Source: Gemmatimonadales bacterium (lineage in GTDB: Bacteria; Gemmatimonadota; Glassbacteria; GWA2-58-10). From it: a stretch of DNA of 64,000 nucleotides. Below are positions 42,432 through 52,262 of the stretch, piece after piece. Location of the stretch: contig JAJRTS010000070.1 in NCBI GenBank assembly GCA_024278175.1, forward strand, positions 86,278 to 150,277, written 5' to 3'. The notes beneath the pieces are model-generated. The model was given only the letters and a program-made list of their open reading frames with translations, was not told the DNA's origin and searched no databases. Numbering within the stretch: position 1 is the stretch's first letter; each line of letters begins with the position of its first letter. The position numbers and the translations under genes are program-made.

Positions 42432-43316
42432 ATGACTGCCGGTATTATCGATGGTAAAGCGATTGCGGCTGTGATCAAAACCGAACTGAAAAACCGCGTG
42501 GAGGCGCTGGCCGCCAGAGGCGCGCAGCCGGGCCTGGCCACCGTGCTGGTGGGCGAGGATTCGGCCAGCCAGGTCTATGTGGGCATGAAGCAGAAAATGT
42601 GCGCCGAGCTGGGTATTCTCTCCGTGCCGCACAACCTCCCGGCGGATACCAGCCAGCAGGATATTCTGCAACTGGTCGGGGATTTGAATCGCGACGACAG
42701 GGTGCATGGGATCCTGGTCCAGTTGCCTCTGCCCGGTCATATCGATGAGAACAAGGTGATCGAGGCGATCAGCCCGGAGAAGGATGCCGACGGGTTCCAT
42801 CCCGTCAGTCTCGGGCGGCTGGTGATCGGCATGGAGGGTTTCCGTCCCTGTACTCCCGCCGGCGTGCAGGAATTGCTGGTGCGCAGCGGCGTGGACCTTT
42901 GCGGCAAGGAAGTGGTGATTGTCGGCCGCAGTAACATCGTGGGCAAACCGCTGGCCAATCTTCTCGTTCAGAAGAAGGCCGGGGCAAACGCCACAGTCAC
43001 GGTCGCTCACAGCCGCACCCGCGACCTGCCGTCGGTAATCCGCCGCGCCGATGTAGTGGTGGCCGCTATCGGGCAGGCTGAGTTTATCCGGGCCGAGTGG
43101 ATCAAGCCCGGCGCGGTGGTGATCGATGTGGGCACCAACCGTGTGGACGACCCCAGCAGAAAACGCGGCTACCGTCTTACGGGCGACGTGAAATTCGACG
43201 AGGTGGCCGAAGTGGCCTCGCAGATTACTCCGGTGCCCGGCGGCGTGGGCCCGATGACGATTATCATGCTGATGACCAACACTGTCATCGCCGCCGAGCG
43301 CAAGGCCGGGATTTAA
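42432..43316 (+). CDS. folD: Methylenetetrahydrofolate dehydrogenase / cyclohydrolase FolD
   Basis: 294 residues. ATVLVGEDSASQVYVGMKQK (catalytic Tyr and Lys), VQLPLPGHIDENKVIEAI, DGFHPVSLGRL, and the Rossmann stretch VVIVGRSNIVGKPLANLL, ending with TPVPGGVGPMTI. Interconverts methylene-, methenyl- and formyl-THF. First of a plus-strand gene set running to pgsA, though repeats separate it from xseA. Confidence 0.97.
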   Translation: MTAGIIDGKAIAAVIKTELKNRVEALAARGAQPGLATVLVGEDSASQVYVGMKQKMCAELGILSVPHNLPADTSQQDILQLVGDLNRDDRVHGILVQLPLPGHIDENKVIEAISPEKDADGFHPVSLGRLVIGMEGFRPCTPAGVQELLVRSGVDLCGKEVVIVGRSNIVGKPLANLLVQKKAGANATVTVAHSRTRDLPSVIRRADVVVAAIGQAEFIRAEWIKPGAVVIDVGTNRVDDPSRKRGYRLTGDVKFDEVAEVASQITPVPGGVGPMTIIMLMTNTVIAAERKAGI

Positions 43317-43388
43317 GCGCGCGGACACTGTGTTATTGCTGTGAAAAGAGGCAGACAGGGGGGATGTTGTGGTTATCAGTATGCCCTG

Positions 43389-43563
43389 ACAACCCCCGCC
43401 CGCTTACAGCGGGCACCCCCTTTGCAAAGGGGGAATAAGAACGTCGGCTGGTGCGGGTGATTTGAGAGTTTTTTCAGGCCAGGGCTTATCCACAAGGCCC
43501 GCAAAGGAGCCGAAGCCCGGCCCGGTAAAATCCCCCCTTAATAAAGGGGAAACAGGGGGTTGT
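43389..43563. repeat. MITE-like repeat family R4
   Basis: 175 bp with perfect 9-bp terminal inverted repeats ACAACCCCC / GGGGGTTGT. Each end carries subterminal hairpins: CCCCCTTTGCAAAGGGGG (43416-43433), GCCCGC-TTACA-GCGGGC, and CCCCTT-AAT-AAAGGGG on the right. Only one copy here. Non-coding; fills much of the folD-xseA gap. Confidence 0.7.
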
Positions 43564-43686
43564 AATCCTCTTTGAAGACGGAATTTGATACAAATACCGC
43601 GCAGTATGTCTGGGGGAGTACCTTCGAGTTGAGTCACCGAGGTCCTTGATAGTTTTTTACAACGCCCCTCTGAAAGAGAGGACGCC

Positions 43687-44979
43687 CTGGAGTACCAGGT
43701 TTACACGGTCAGCGGCCTTACGGCCGACGTAAAATACCTGATCGAGAGTAATTTCCCGCCGGTGTGGGTCGAGGGCGAGATATCCAACTTCACCCACCAT
43801 CGCTCCGGGCACATGTATTTCTCGCTCAAGGACGAGTCCTCGACCCTGCGTTGCGTCTTTTTCAAGCAGAACAATTTTCGCCTTCAGTTCGAGCCGGAGA
43901 GCGGGATGAAGGTGCTGGCGTTCGGCGAGCTGAGTGTCTACGAGCCCAGCGGCCAGTACCAGCTCAAGGTGGTCAGGCTCAAACCGTTCGGTGTCGGCGA
44001 GCTGCAACTGGCGTTCGAGCAGCTCAAGCAGCGCCTGGAGGCCGAGGGTCTGTTCGACCCGGAGCGCAAGCGTCAGTTGCCCGCTTTTCCCGTTACCGTG
44101 GGCGTGGTTACCTCGGACACCGGCGCGGCGGTGCGGGACATCATCAGCGTTATCTCCCGCCGCTGCCCACCGGCACGGATCGTACTCTGTCCGGTGAGGG
44201 TACAGGGCGAGGGAGCGGCGCGGGAGATTGTCGGCGCACTGGAAGCTTTCGGGCGCTGGGGCGGAGCCGATGTGCTGATTGTGGGCCGTGGCGGCGGCTC
44301 GATGGAAGACCTCTGGGCGTTCAACGAGGAGCTTGTGGCCCGCGCGATTTACAACTCACCCGTGCCGGTGGTCAGCGCGGTGGGCCACGAGACGGACTAC
44401 ACTATCGCTGACCTGGTGGCCGACGTGCGCGCACCCACGCCCAGCGCCGCCGCGGAGCTGGTCGTGCCCGAGGCCGCGGAACTTGCCGCCGGGATCCGCG
44501 CTCTGACGGGCAGGATGACCCGCGTGGTCCGCGATGAACTGGAACGGGCCTGGCAACAGGTGGACAGTTGTGAGCGGGGACTGTCTCCGCGACGGCTGGC
44601 GGCGCGGCTCGATGACCAGCGGCGGAGCCTGTCCTCGCTGGTCCGGATGATGGCGGCCTGCGCAAACACCAATCTGGCGGCCAACGCATCGAGCTGGAAC
44701 TCTTTGCGCCGGGAACTCTCGGCGCTCAATCCGGCCGCCGTGCTGGAGCGCGGTTTCGCCGTGGCCCGTGGCGGCGACGGCACCGTGATCCACAACGCGC
44801 AGCAGGTAACCCGGGGCCAGGCGCTGAAGCTGCTGCTTGCCCGGGGAGAGTTGGATTGCCGTGTTGAGAAAGTGTACCCCGCTGCTTCTTCGCCGGCGGA
44901 GAGCTCAAATATACCGCCGCGGTTTAATCATATCCCTCACGCCCGGCAACAGCAGTCAGGCCGGGGGAGTAAGCCATGA
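43687..44979 (+). CDS. xseA: Exodeoxyribonuclease VII large subunit, apparently starting at CTG
   Basis: About 430 residues. OB-fold domain YTVSGLTADVKYLIESNFPP then VWVEGEISNFTHHRSGHMYF; catalytic domain with VGVVTSDTGAAVRDI, VGRGGGSMEDLWAFNEE, VSAVGHETDYTIAD and RAPTPSAAAEL, then a coiled coil. The first ATG/GTG/TTG in frame (GTG 43762) would remove the first ~25 residues of the OB fold. The only start with a ribosome site is CTG 43687, five bases after GAGAGG. Its stop overlaps xseB by four bases. Confidence 0.94.
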   Translation: MEYQVYTVSGLTADVKYLIESNFPPVWVEGEISNFTHHRSGHMYFSLKDESSTLRCVFFKQNNFRLQFEPESGMKVLAFGELSVYEPSGQYQLKVVRLKPFGVGELQLAFEQLKQRLEAEGLFDPERKRQLPAFPVTVGVVTSDTGAAVRDIISVISRRCPPARIVLCPVRVQGEGAAREIVGALEAFGRWGGADVLIVGRGGGSMEDLWAFNEELVARAIYNSPVPVVSAVGHETDYTIADLVADVRAPTPSAAAELVVPEAAELAAGIRALTGRMTRVVRDELERAWQQVDSCERGLSPRRLAARLDDQRRSLSSLVRMMAACANTNLAANASSWNSLRRELSALNPAAVLERGFAVARGGDGTVIHNAQQVTRGQALKLLLARGELDCRVEKVYPAASSPAESSNIPPRFNHIPHARQQQSGRGSKP

Positions 44980-45218
44980 GTGCCAGCAAGAAAGAGCAGG
45001 ATTTCGCCCGGATCATGGTCCGGCTTGAGGAGATCGTGACCAGCCTCGAGGACGAGCAGCTCCCGCTGGAGGGCTCGATAGAGCTGTTCAACGAGGGCGT
45101 GGAACTGGCCATTGCAGCCCGTGCTAAACTTGAAGCGGGTGAGAACAAGGTCCGGCGGCTGATCGAAAAGCTCGAGGGCGGGTTCGAGCTGGAGGAATTT
45201 ACCGGAGATCGGGATTAG
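44976..45218 (+). CDS. xseB: Exodeoxyribonuclease VII small subunit
   Basis: 80 residues with the XseB pattern DFARIMVRLEEIVTSLEDEQ then LPLEGSIELFNEGVEL and a charged C-terminal helix. Caps the XseA coiled coil and is needed for nuclease activity. Coupled to xseA by ATGA; stop is TAG. Confidence 0.95.
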   Translation: MSASKKEQDFARIMVRLEEIVTSLEDEQLPLEGSIELFNEGVELAIAARAKLEAGENKVRRLIEKLEGGFELEEFTGDRD

Positions 45219-45234
45219 CTTGGAGCTGGTAGCG

Positions 45235-46137
45235 ATGGACGTCAAAGCCCAGCTGGCGGAGCAAAAAGAAATAGTCGACCGCCGGATAAAAGAACTTGCC
45301 GAAAGCTGGCGGAGGGGCGGCGGGAACGATGGCGATGTAATCTCCGCGATGGAGTACAGCCTCATCGCCGGCGGTAAACGCATCCGGCCCATTCTGGCAA
45401 TGGCGTCCTATCGGGGGTGCGGCGGCGGCGATGAGCGTGCGTGGCGCGGCGCGGTGGCGCTGGAGCTGATCCACACCTATACGCTGATCCACGACGACCT
45501 GCCCTCGATGGACGACGACGATTTCCGCCGGGGTATGCCCACCTGCCACCGCGTGTACGGCGTGCGCACGGCCACCCTGGCCGGCTCGTCGATGTTGCTG
45601 GCCGCGTTCGAGGAGCTGGCGGGCTGCTGCCGGGAGCTTGAGCTTGGCGATAAAATCTCGGCCAGAGCGATGTCCGGCGTGGCCTCGGCGGTTGGCGGGG
45701 GAGGCGTGGTCGGCGGACAGGTGGTTGACCTGGAGAGCGAGCATAGGGAAATCGGCCGCGACACTCTGCACTATATCCACTCCCATAAAACGGCCGCCCT
45801 GCTCAGGGTATCCTGTACGCTGGGCGGAATTCTGGCCGGAGCCGGAGCGGAAAAGCTGAAGGCTCTGGCGGCCTATGGCGAGGATATCGGCCTGGCGTTT
45901 CAGATAGTGGACGACCTGCTGGACGTGGAGGGCGACAGCGCTCAACTGGGTAAAACCGCGGGAGCGGATCAGGCCCGCGGCAAGGCCACGTTCCCCTCGC
46001 TTTACGGGCTGGAGGAAAGCAGAAAGCTGGCCGCCGCTGCGGCGGAGCGCTCCTGCGCGGTATTGCGCAGGCGGGATCTCGACCCGCAGGGTGTACTGGC
46101 GGCGCTTGCGCGTTTTATCCTCGACCGCTCGTGCTGA
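45235..46137 (+). CDS. ispA: Polyprenyl diphosphate synthase (farnesyl/geranylgeranyl type)
   Basis: 300 residues. First Asp-rich motif in HDDLPSMDDDDFRRGMPTCH and second in IVDDLLDVEGD, plus GGKRIRP and GGQVVDL, the standard trans-prenyltransferase set. Supplies FPP or GGPP for undecaprenyl and quinone synthesis. Start ATG 45235 (GGAG nine bases upstream) preferred over TTG 45220. Sits between xseB and dxs, the usual order. Confidence 0.94.
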   Translation: MDVKAQLAEQKEIVDRRIKELAESWRRGGGNDGDVISAMEYSLIAGGKRIRPILAMASYRGCGGGDERAWRGAVALELIHTYTLIHDDLPSMDDDDFRRGMPTCHRVYGVRTATLAGSSMLLAAFEELAGCCRELELGDKISARAMSGVASAVGGGGVVGGQVVDLESEHREIGRDTLHYIHSHKTAALLRVSCTLGGILAGAGAEKLKALAAYGEDIGLAFQIVDDLLDVEGDSAQLGKTAGADQARGKATFPSLYGLEESRKLAAAAAERSCAVLRRRDLDPQGVLAALARFILDRSC

Positions 46138-46244
46138 ACTCTGTGCATTGGACGCCACTTGATCGTGGCGCTGCCGGGGGTTAAATTAATTCTTGGCTAA
46201 TGAGATACGTAGTTTGCTTACAGTGGGATAGAAAGGAGCCAGCT

Positions 46245-48158
46245 TTGCAAGCCAAATCCGGCATCCGGCTCGAACAAATAAATGGATCCGCCGATCTGAA
46301 GAAACTGCGGATCGAGGACATGGAGCAACTCTGCGGGCAGATCAGGAAATTCCTGGTTGATTCGGTCTGTACCAGCGGCGGGCATCTGGCCCCCAACCTG
46401 GGCGTGGTCGAGCTAACGGTGGCCCTGCATTACGTCTACAACCTCCCGGACGATAAAATTGTCTGGGACGTGGGCCACCAGTGTTACGTGCACAAGATCC
46501 TCACCGGCCGCCGTGAACTGTTCGGCAAGCTGCGTCAGGAGGGCGGTGTCAGCGGGTTTCCCAGCCCACAGGAGAGCCCCTGCGACGCGTTTGTCACCGG
46601 TCACGCCAGCACTTCTATCAGCGCCGCGATCGGTTACGCCACTGCCCGCGATCTGGCGGGCGAGGATTTCAAGGTGGTGGCCGTTATCGGCGACGGCGCC
46701 CTGACCGGGGGGCTGGCTTACGAGGGGCTGAACAACGCCGGCGGCAGCGGGCGCGATATCCTGGTGATCCTCAACGACAACCAGATGTCGATCTCTCCCA
46801 ACGTGGGGGCTTTCTCCAAGTATCTGAACAGTATCATCCTGGACCCGCGCTACAATAAGCTGAAAAAAGAAATCTGGGACTTTACGGACAAGTTGCCGGT
46901 GGGTAAGGACGAGGTCCGCGGATTTGCGCACAAGCTCGAGGAATCGGTCAAGAACATGGTGCTGCCGGGGATGCTGTTTGAGGAACTCGGTTTCAGCTAT
47001 TTCGGGCCGGTGGACGGTCATAACGCGGGCGAGTTGATTGCCACCTTAAAATCCATGCATGGTCTGGAAGGGCCGGTGCTGCTGCACGTGCTGACCAAGA
47101 AGGGCAAGGGTTACGGACACGCCGAGCAGAACCCTACCCGTTTCCACGGCACTCCCGTGTTCGATTCAGAGACCGGCCTGAGCAAGCCGTCGCAGATTCC
47201 CGGCTACTCGCGCTTTTTCGGCGAGGCGGCGGTGGAGCTGGCCGAGAGCAACCCCCGTATTCTGGCCGTGACCGCCGCCATGCCCGACGGGACCGGGCTG
47301 AACCAGTTCCGCGACCGGATCGGCGAGCGTTTTTTCGATGTCGGTATCGCCGAGCAGCACGCGGTTACTTTCTCGGCCGGAATGGCCAAAGTGGGCGCCA
47401 GGCCGCTGGTGGCTCTCTACAGCACCTTCATGCAGCGTGCGTTCGACATGGCGATCATGGACGTGGCTCTGCAGGATTTGCCCGTGGTGTTCGCCCTGGA
47501 TCGCGCCGGGATTGTCGGCGACGATGGTCCGACTCATAACGGTGTGTTCGATCTGAGTTTCATGAGCATGATCCCCAACATGATCGTTACCGCTCCCAAG
47601 GACGAGGTGGAACTGCGCGACCTGCTCTACACCGCATTTTTGCAGGATGCCGCGCCGTTCAGCATCCGGTATCCCCGGGGCAGCGGCGTGGGGCTGCTGC
47701 GCAGCCTGCGCTTCCGCGAGGTCCCGGTGGGAAGCTGGGAGTTGCTGGAGGACGGCCGCGATGTGGCCGTGCTGGCCACCGGCACGATGGTTTATCCTGC
47801 GTTGTGGGCCAGGAAGCTGCTGGCAAAGGACGGGATCAACGCCGCGGTGGTCAACTGCCGCTATATCAAGCCGCTCGACGAGCAGATGCTGATAGATTTG
47901 CTGGGACGTTTCGAAACCCTGGTTACGGTGGAAGAAAATGTGCTCACGGGCGGATTCGGTTCGCAGGTTGCCATTTATGCGGCGTCCAGGCCACACACCG
48001 GCGCCAGGATTTCTCACTTGGGGATACCGGACAGGTTTATCAAGCAGGCCAGGCGCAACGTTATCCTGGAGCGGCTGGGCCTTTCACCGGCGGGAATCCA
48101 TTCCTTCGTCAAAAATACAATAGCCGAGCGCATCAATGAACATAGCGTTAAAGGCTAA
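46245..48158 (+). CDS. dxs: 1-deoxy-D-xylulose-5-phosphate synthase
   Basis: 637 residues; first enzyme of the MEP isoprenoid pathway. Thiamine-diphosphate binding and catalytic segments: GGHLAPNLGVVELTVALHYV, DVGHQCYVHKILTGR, IGDGALTGGLAYEGLNNAG, ILNDNQMSISPNVG, then FFDVGIAEQHAVTFSAGMA and DRAGIVGDDGPTHNG. Start TTG 46245 lies six bases after AAGGAG; an upstream ATG (46200) lacks a ribosome site. Overlaps nadK by 23 bases. Confidence 0.96.
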   Translation: MQAKSGIRLEQINGSADLKKLRIEDMEQLCGQIRKFLVDSVCTSGGHLAPNLGVVELTVALHYVYNLPDDKIVWDVGHQCYVHKILTGRRELFGKLRQEGGVSGFPSPQESPCDAFVTGHASTSISAAIGYATARDLAGEDFKVVAVIGDGALTGGLAYEGLNNAGGSGRDILVILNDNQMSISPNVGAFSKYLNSIILDPRYNKLKKEIWDFTDKLPVGKDEVRGFAHKLEESVKNMVLPGMLFEELGFSYFGPVDGHNAGELIATLKSMHGLEGPVLLHVLTKKGKGYGHAEQNPTRFHGTPVFDSETGLSKPSQIPGYSRFFGEAAVELAESNPRILAVTAAMPDGTGLNQFRDRIGERFFDVGIAEQHAVTFSAGMAKVGARPLVALYSTFMQRAFDMAIMDVALQDLPVVFALDRAGIVGDDGPTHNGVFDLSFMSMIPNMIVTAPKDEVELRDLLYTAFLQDAAPFSIRYPRGSGVGLLRSLRFREVPVGSWELLEDGRDVAVLATGTMVYPALWARKLLAKDGINAAVVNCRYIKPLDEQMLIDLLGRFETLVTVEENVLTGGFGSQVAIYAASRPHTGARISHLGIPDRFIKQARRNVILERLGLSPAGIHSFVKNTIAERINEHSVKG

Positions 48159-49011
48159 CATCCTTCATCAGAACGTCGGTCAGGAACTGGACCGCTGCCT
48201 CGGTTTTCTCCAGTCCAGGGGTGTGGGTGTCTGGGTCAGCGAGGAACTCGTTCGGTTTTTGCCCGGCCGCGATTTGCCGGTAATCGGCCACCGCCAGGCA
48301 TTGCCGGCGGAAATTTCCCTGGTGCTGGCCCTGGGCGGCGACGGTACTGTGCTGGCGGCCGCGCGGATGGCTGTGGGAAGCCGCGTGCCGGTCTTCAGTG
48401 TGAACCTGGGCAATTTCGGTTTTCTCACAACCAGCTCGCTCGAGGAATTCCCGGAGCATTTCGAGCGCATTCTGGAGGGTGATTACGAGGTCGAGGAGCG
48501 GATGATGCTCTCGGCGGAAATTTCCGGCCGCGATGGTGCGACCCGCAACTTTACCGCTCTGAATGACATCGTGCTCCACAAGGGCGCTCTGGCCCGCCCG
48601 ATCCTGATCGATATCAAGGCCGGCGATGACCTGGTGGGCGTGTTTCCGGCCGATGGCGTTATCGTTGCCACCCCCACGGGATCCACGGCCTATTCCCTCT
48701 CGGCGGCGGGGCCGATCCTGTTCCCGCTGATGAACGCTATCGCGGTTACGCCGATCTGCCCGCACACTCTGGCCGTGAGGCCGTTCGTGGTCCCGGCGGA
48801 GTATCCGGTAACGCTCAGCGAGCAGTCTTCCCATCACGACGTGCTGCTTACCGTGGACGGTCAACTCAGCGAACCGGTGGGGGATGAGGACATTGTCCGG
48901 GTCACCCGCTCCGCCGACGTCACCTTGCTTGTTAAATCATTCAAAGGCTCCTTTTTCTCCCTGCTGCGCAGCAAGCTCAAGTGGGGAGAACGGGAAAGTC
49001 ACCGGCGTTAA
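48136..49011 (+). CDS. nadK: NAD kinase
   Basis: 291 residues: LALGGDGTVLAAAR (GGDG), VNLGNFGFLT, ALNDIVLHKG and VATPTGSTAYSLSAAGPI, the NAD kinase signatures. Phosphorylates NAD to NADP. Overlaps the dxs end and lies 15 bases before recN, a conserved pairing. Confidence 0.96.
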   Translation: MNIALKANILHQNVGQELDRCLGFLQSRGVGVWVSEELVRFLPGRDLPVIGHRQALPAEISLVLALGGDGTVLAAARMAVGSRVPVFSVNLGNFGFLTTSSLEEFPEHFERILEGDYEVEERMMLSAEISGRDGATRNFTALNDIVLHKGALARPILIDIKAGDDLVGVFPADGVIVATPTGSTAYSLSAAGPILFPLMNAIAVTPICPHTLAVRPFVVPAEYPVTLSEQSSHHDVLLTVDGQLSEPVGDEDIVRVTRSADVTLLVKSFKGSFFSLLRSKLKWGERESHRR

Positions 49012-49026
49012 GCCAGCGGAACAACG

Positions 49027-50733
49027 ATGCTCAGCCTGTTGCGCGTAACGGACTTTATTTTGTTCGGCCGGGTAGATATCGAGTTCGGCGACCACCTCAA
49101 CGTGATCTCCGGCGAGACCGGCGCGGGTAAATCGATTCTGCTCGGAGCGGTGGAAATGCTGCTCGGCGGCGAGGCGGGGAGCGCACTGGTGCGCGCGGGA
49201 GCGGAAAAGGCGGTTGTCGAGGGCCTGTTCTATCTCGACAGCCCGGTTCGCGAACAGATTGTGGAGAGCGCCCTGCTGGAAGAGTACCCCGGTGAGGAGC
49301 TCGTTGTCCGCCGCGAGATTGTCGCCTCCACGGGCCGCAGCCGCTGCTTTGTCAACGGTACGCTGGCCAATTTGCCCCTGCTGCGCGCGCTGGCCGGGCG
49401 GCTGATCCAGGTCCACGGTCAGCAGGAGCACCAGTTCCTCACCCGCGGTGCCCGTCAACTGGAATTGCTCGACAGTTTCGCCGGACTCACGGGCAGCCGT
49501 ATGGAATTCGCCGCCAGACTCTCACGCCTGCGCGCGCTGGAACAACGGGTGCGGCGGTTGCGGCGGCAACTGGAGCAGGGCCGGGCCGAGCGCGAGCTTG
49601 CCGGTTTCCAATCCGATGAGATCAAGCAGGCCGGGATCAGCGCGGGGGAAGAAGCGGCGTTGACAGAAGAGCTTCAGATTCTGGAGAACGCGGAGAACAT
49701 CTCCGAGACAATCGCGGTCCTGCTGGCGGCGCTCGAGGGAGACAACTCACCCGTGGGCGGAAATTTCAACCTGCTCGGTGAACTGGGTGGCGGACGCAGG
49801 CAACTGGAGGCGCTCTCGTCGATGATCTCCCGTGCAGCGCCGCTGCTGGAGCAGTACGACACTGCCCGGTTCACGCTCGAAGAGGTGGCCGCCGGGCTTC
49901 GGGAGCTGCAGACGCAGGTAGAGCCGGACCCCGCCCGGCTCGAGCAGGTCCGCGAGCGGCTTGACGAGTACTACAGGCTGAAAAAAAAATATGGCCCCGC
50001 TGTCGAGGACGTGCTCTCCACGGCACAGCGCCTGAAAGAGCAGCTCGCCGGAGCCGAGTACGGTCAGTCCGAGTTGAGCGAACTGCTTACGGAGCAGGAA
50101 CGGGCCGCCGGCGCTATCGTCAAGCTGGCCGGCGCATTGAGTGAGCAGCGCGGGAAAAAGGCAAAAACCCTGGAGCGGGAGGTGAACTCGCGTCTGGCCG
50201 GGCTGGCGATGGCGGGCGGGCGGTTCGAGATTGCTTTCCAGCCTGTGGCGTCGGACGGGCAACCGGGGGATTACTTGACCACCGGAAACGACAGGGTTAC
50301 CTTTTTTCTTTCCACCAATCCCGGAGTAGCGCCGCGACCGCTTGCCGAAGTCGCCAGCGGGGGGGAGTTGAGCCGGATCATGCTGGCCCTGAAAAGCGCT
50401 CTGGCGGAGGTGGAAGAACCATTGACAATGATTTTTGACGAGGTCGACGCCGGAATCGGTGGTAAGGTGGGTGGGATTGTCGGTTCGTACCTGTCGCAGA
50501 TCGGCGGGCGCAGCCAGGTGCTGGTGATTACCCACCTGGCCAGTATTGCCGCCAAAGCCGATACCCATCTGGTTGTGGAAAAATCATCCACGGGCCGAAG
50601 CACGGAAACCAGGGTGCGTAAACTTGAAGACGCTCAGCGGCCGGGCGAGATAGCCCGGATGCTCGGCGGTGACACGCAAAGCAGTACCTCACTGGCCCAC
50701 GCGCGCCAGATGCTTGAAAAAGCAGGAAAGTAA
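49027..50733 (+). CDS. recN: DNA repair protein RecN
   Basis: 568 residues, SMC-like ATPase. Walker A VISGETGAGKSILLGAVEML at residues ~22-41, coiled-coil arms (about 155-360), then ABC signature VASGGELSRIMLALK, Walker B TMIFDEVDAGIGGKVG and the VLVITHLASIAAKADTH switch. Acts in double-strand-break repair. The ribosome site is weak, suggesting coupling to nadK. Confidence 0.96.
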   Translation: MLSLLRVTDFILFGRVDIEFGDHLNVISGETGAGKSILLGAVEMLLGGEAGSALVRAGAEKAVVEGLFYLDSPVREQIVESALLEEYPGEELVVRREIVASTGRSRCFVNGTLANLPLLRALAGRLIQVHGQQEHQFLTRGARQLELLDSFAGLTGSRMEFAARLSRLRALEQRVRRLRRQLEQGRAERELAGFQSDEIKQAGISAGEEAALTEELQILENAENISETIAVLLAALEGDNSPVGGNFNLLGELGGGRRQLEALSSMISRAAPLLEQYDTARFTLEEVAAGLRELQTQVEPDPARLEQVRERLDEYYRLKKKYGPAVEDVLSTAQRLKEQLAGAEYGQSELSELLTEQERAAGAIVKLAGALSEQRGKKAKTLEREVNSRLAGLAMAGGRFEIAFQPVASDGQPGDYLTTGNDRVTFFLSTNPGVAPRPLAEVASGGELSRIMLALKSALAEVEEPLTMIFDEVDAGIGGKVGGIVGSYLSQIGGRSQVLVITHLASIAAKADTHLVVEKSSTGRSTETRVRKLEDAQRPGEIARMLGGDTQSSTSLAHARQMLEKAGK

Positions 50734-50734
50734 G

Positions 50735-51424
50735 ATGAGTCGTTTGCACGACAAAAAAATGCCGATTCCCTACACGCGGATCAGAACACTCAACATCTGG
50801 ACGTTGTCCAACGCTATTTCCCTGCTGCGCGTTTTGCTTCTGCCTGCAATTTTTTTATATCTGCTGAAACGGGAACCCGGCGCGGACCGCCTGGCGCTGA
50901 TCCTGATGCTCGTTGCCGGTCTGACGGATATTCTCGACGGCTGGATAGCACGCTGGCGCGGAACGATTTCCAGCTTCGGCAAGATTATCGATCCGCTGGC
51001 CGATAAAATCTTCATGATCGGCATGGCGATTTTCCTGATTCTGCTGCGCGGCTTTCCGCTCTGGCTGTTTGTGATGATGATTCTGCGCGAGATGCTGATT
51101 GTCGGCGGTGGAGCCACCCTGATCCGCCGTTATAAGATCGTGTTCCCGTCCAACATCTGGGGCAAGTTCTATTCGTTTTTCCTGGCCCTGCTGATCGCGG
51201 CATACACGCTCTCACTCGGCCGCAAGATAATCCTGCCGTTGCAGGGAGTTGTGGTGGGGTTCGTGATAATCTCGATGTTCAGTTATAGTGTAATTGTGAC
51301 CCGTTATATCGGAACGCATAATCGCCATCAGCAGCGGGGCAGGCCACGTAAGGGAGGGGATGCGCCCAGGGGCCACGCGGCCACGCCCGGGCGGCAGGCG
51401 GAAGCCCAACCGCACAGGAGGTAA
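50735..51424 (+). CDS. pgsA: CDP-alcohol phosphatidyltransferase (PgsA-like)
   Basis: 229 residues with several membrane helices and the signature D-x2-D-G-x2-A-R-x8-G-x3-D-x3-D: ILDGWIARWRG, then FGKIIDPLADK. Probably makes phosphatidylglycerol phosphate from CDP-diacylglycerol and glycerol-3-phosphate. About 30 basic, Gly/Arg-rich residues follow the last helix. Start ATG one base after the recN stop. Confidence 0.88.
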   Translation: MSRLHDKKMPIPYTRIRTLNIWTLSNAISLLRVLLLPAIFLYLLKREPGADRLALILMLVAGLTDILDGWIARWRGTISSFGKIIDPLADKIFMIGMAIFLILLRGFPLWLFVMMILREMLIVGGGATLIRRYKIVFPSNIWGKFYSFFLALLIAAYTLSLGRKIILPLQGVVVGFVIISMFSYSVIVTRYIGTHNRHQQRGRPRKGGDAPRGHAATPGRQAEAQPHRR

Positions 51425-51427
51425 GTA

Positions 51428-51910
51428 ATGAATCTCAGTCCTGTTAAGATCGATATTCCAGCCGGCGCCAATGTCATTATTGGCCAGAGCCATTTTATCA
51501 AAACTGTCGAGGACCTGTACGAAATCCTGGCCACCAGCGGGACGGGTCTCAAGTTCGGCGTTGCTTTCTGCGAGGCCAGCCAGCAGCGGCTGGTGCGCTG
51601 GGACGGCAACGACAAGGAGCTGACCGGCTCGGCCATCGCCAACGCGAAGGCTATCGGCGCGGGCCACGTGTTCGTGGTGCTGCTGCGCGACGGTTTCCCG
51701 ATCAACGTGCTGAACCAGATCAAGAATTGCCCGGAGGTCTGCCGGATTTTCTGCGCCACGGCCAACGCGCTGGAAGTTATCGTGATCGACCGGGAGCAGG
51801 GCCGCGGTGTGGTGGGCGTTGTGGACGGGGAATCGCCGGCGGGGGTGGAAACCGAAGACGACCAGGCGGTGCGCAGGGAGTTCCTGCGCAAGATCGGCTA
51901 CAAGCGCTGA
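51428..51910 (+). CDS. PF04008 ('adenosine-specific kinase' family) protein
   Basis: 160 residues matching this small conserved family throughout: [91 protein letters not shown], and the end LRKIGYKR. The family name comes from structural work; its cellular role is unsettled. AGGAGG before the ATG; three bases after pgsA, so the same transcript. Confidence 0.92.
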   Translation: MNLSPVKIDIPAGANVIIGQSHFIKTVEDLYEILATSGTGLKFGVAFCEASQQRLVRWDGNDKELTGSAIANAKAIGAGHVFVVLLRDGFPINVLNQIKNCPEVCRIFCATANALEVIVIDREQGRGVVGVVDGESPAGVETEDDQAVRREFLRKIGYKR

Positions 51911-52041
51911 GAAGTGATAAAAGGTTATTTAAAAACCTCTTAGTAATTTGCTGAAGGCAATCGAGTTAGTGGAATCGATATTGGTCGATACCCCGTGAAG
52001 CTCAGGGCTTGTTTTTTCGTGGTGGGGCGGGGGCAGTCCCG

Positions 52042-52262
52042 GGCCGCATGTCTGAGCCACAGCAAGGGTAGCGTGTAGTTGTCCCGGATCCCACCGGAGC
52101 TGCCGGAAAAAAACATTGTCCGGCGTGCGATTCGCTTCCAGCGTGCCAAGCACACGGGAGTGGAGTTTTTCCGATGGCACACCGCCCATATTAAGAAAAA
52201 CACAAGTTTGTGCGAGTTCGGGCCGGAAAAGGCTTTTGCTCTACTTTTGGCCTCAAAAGTAG
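52042..52262 (+). repeat. Structured dispersed repeat, family R5 copy 2
   Basis: Aligns with 13927-14152. Terminal hairpin CTACTTTTG (52241-52249) / CAAAAGTAG (52254-52262) differs from copy 1 by a paired G-C to A-T change. An internal hairpin (52102-52107 / 52119-52124) occupies the place of an unrelated-sequence hairpin in copy 1. No gene supported in 51911-52380. Confidence 0.7.
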
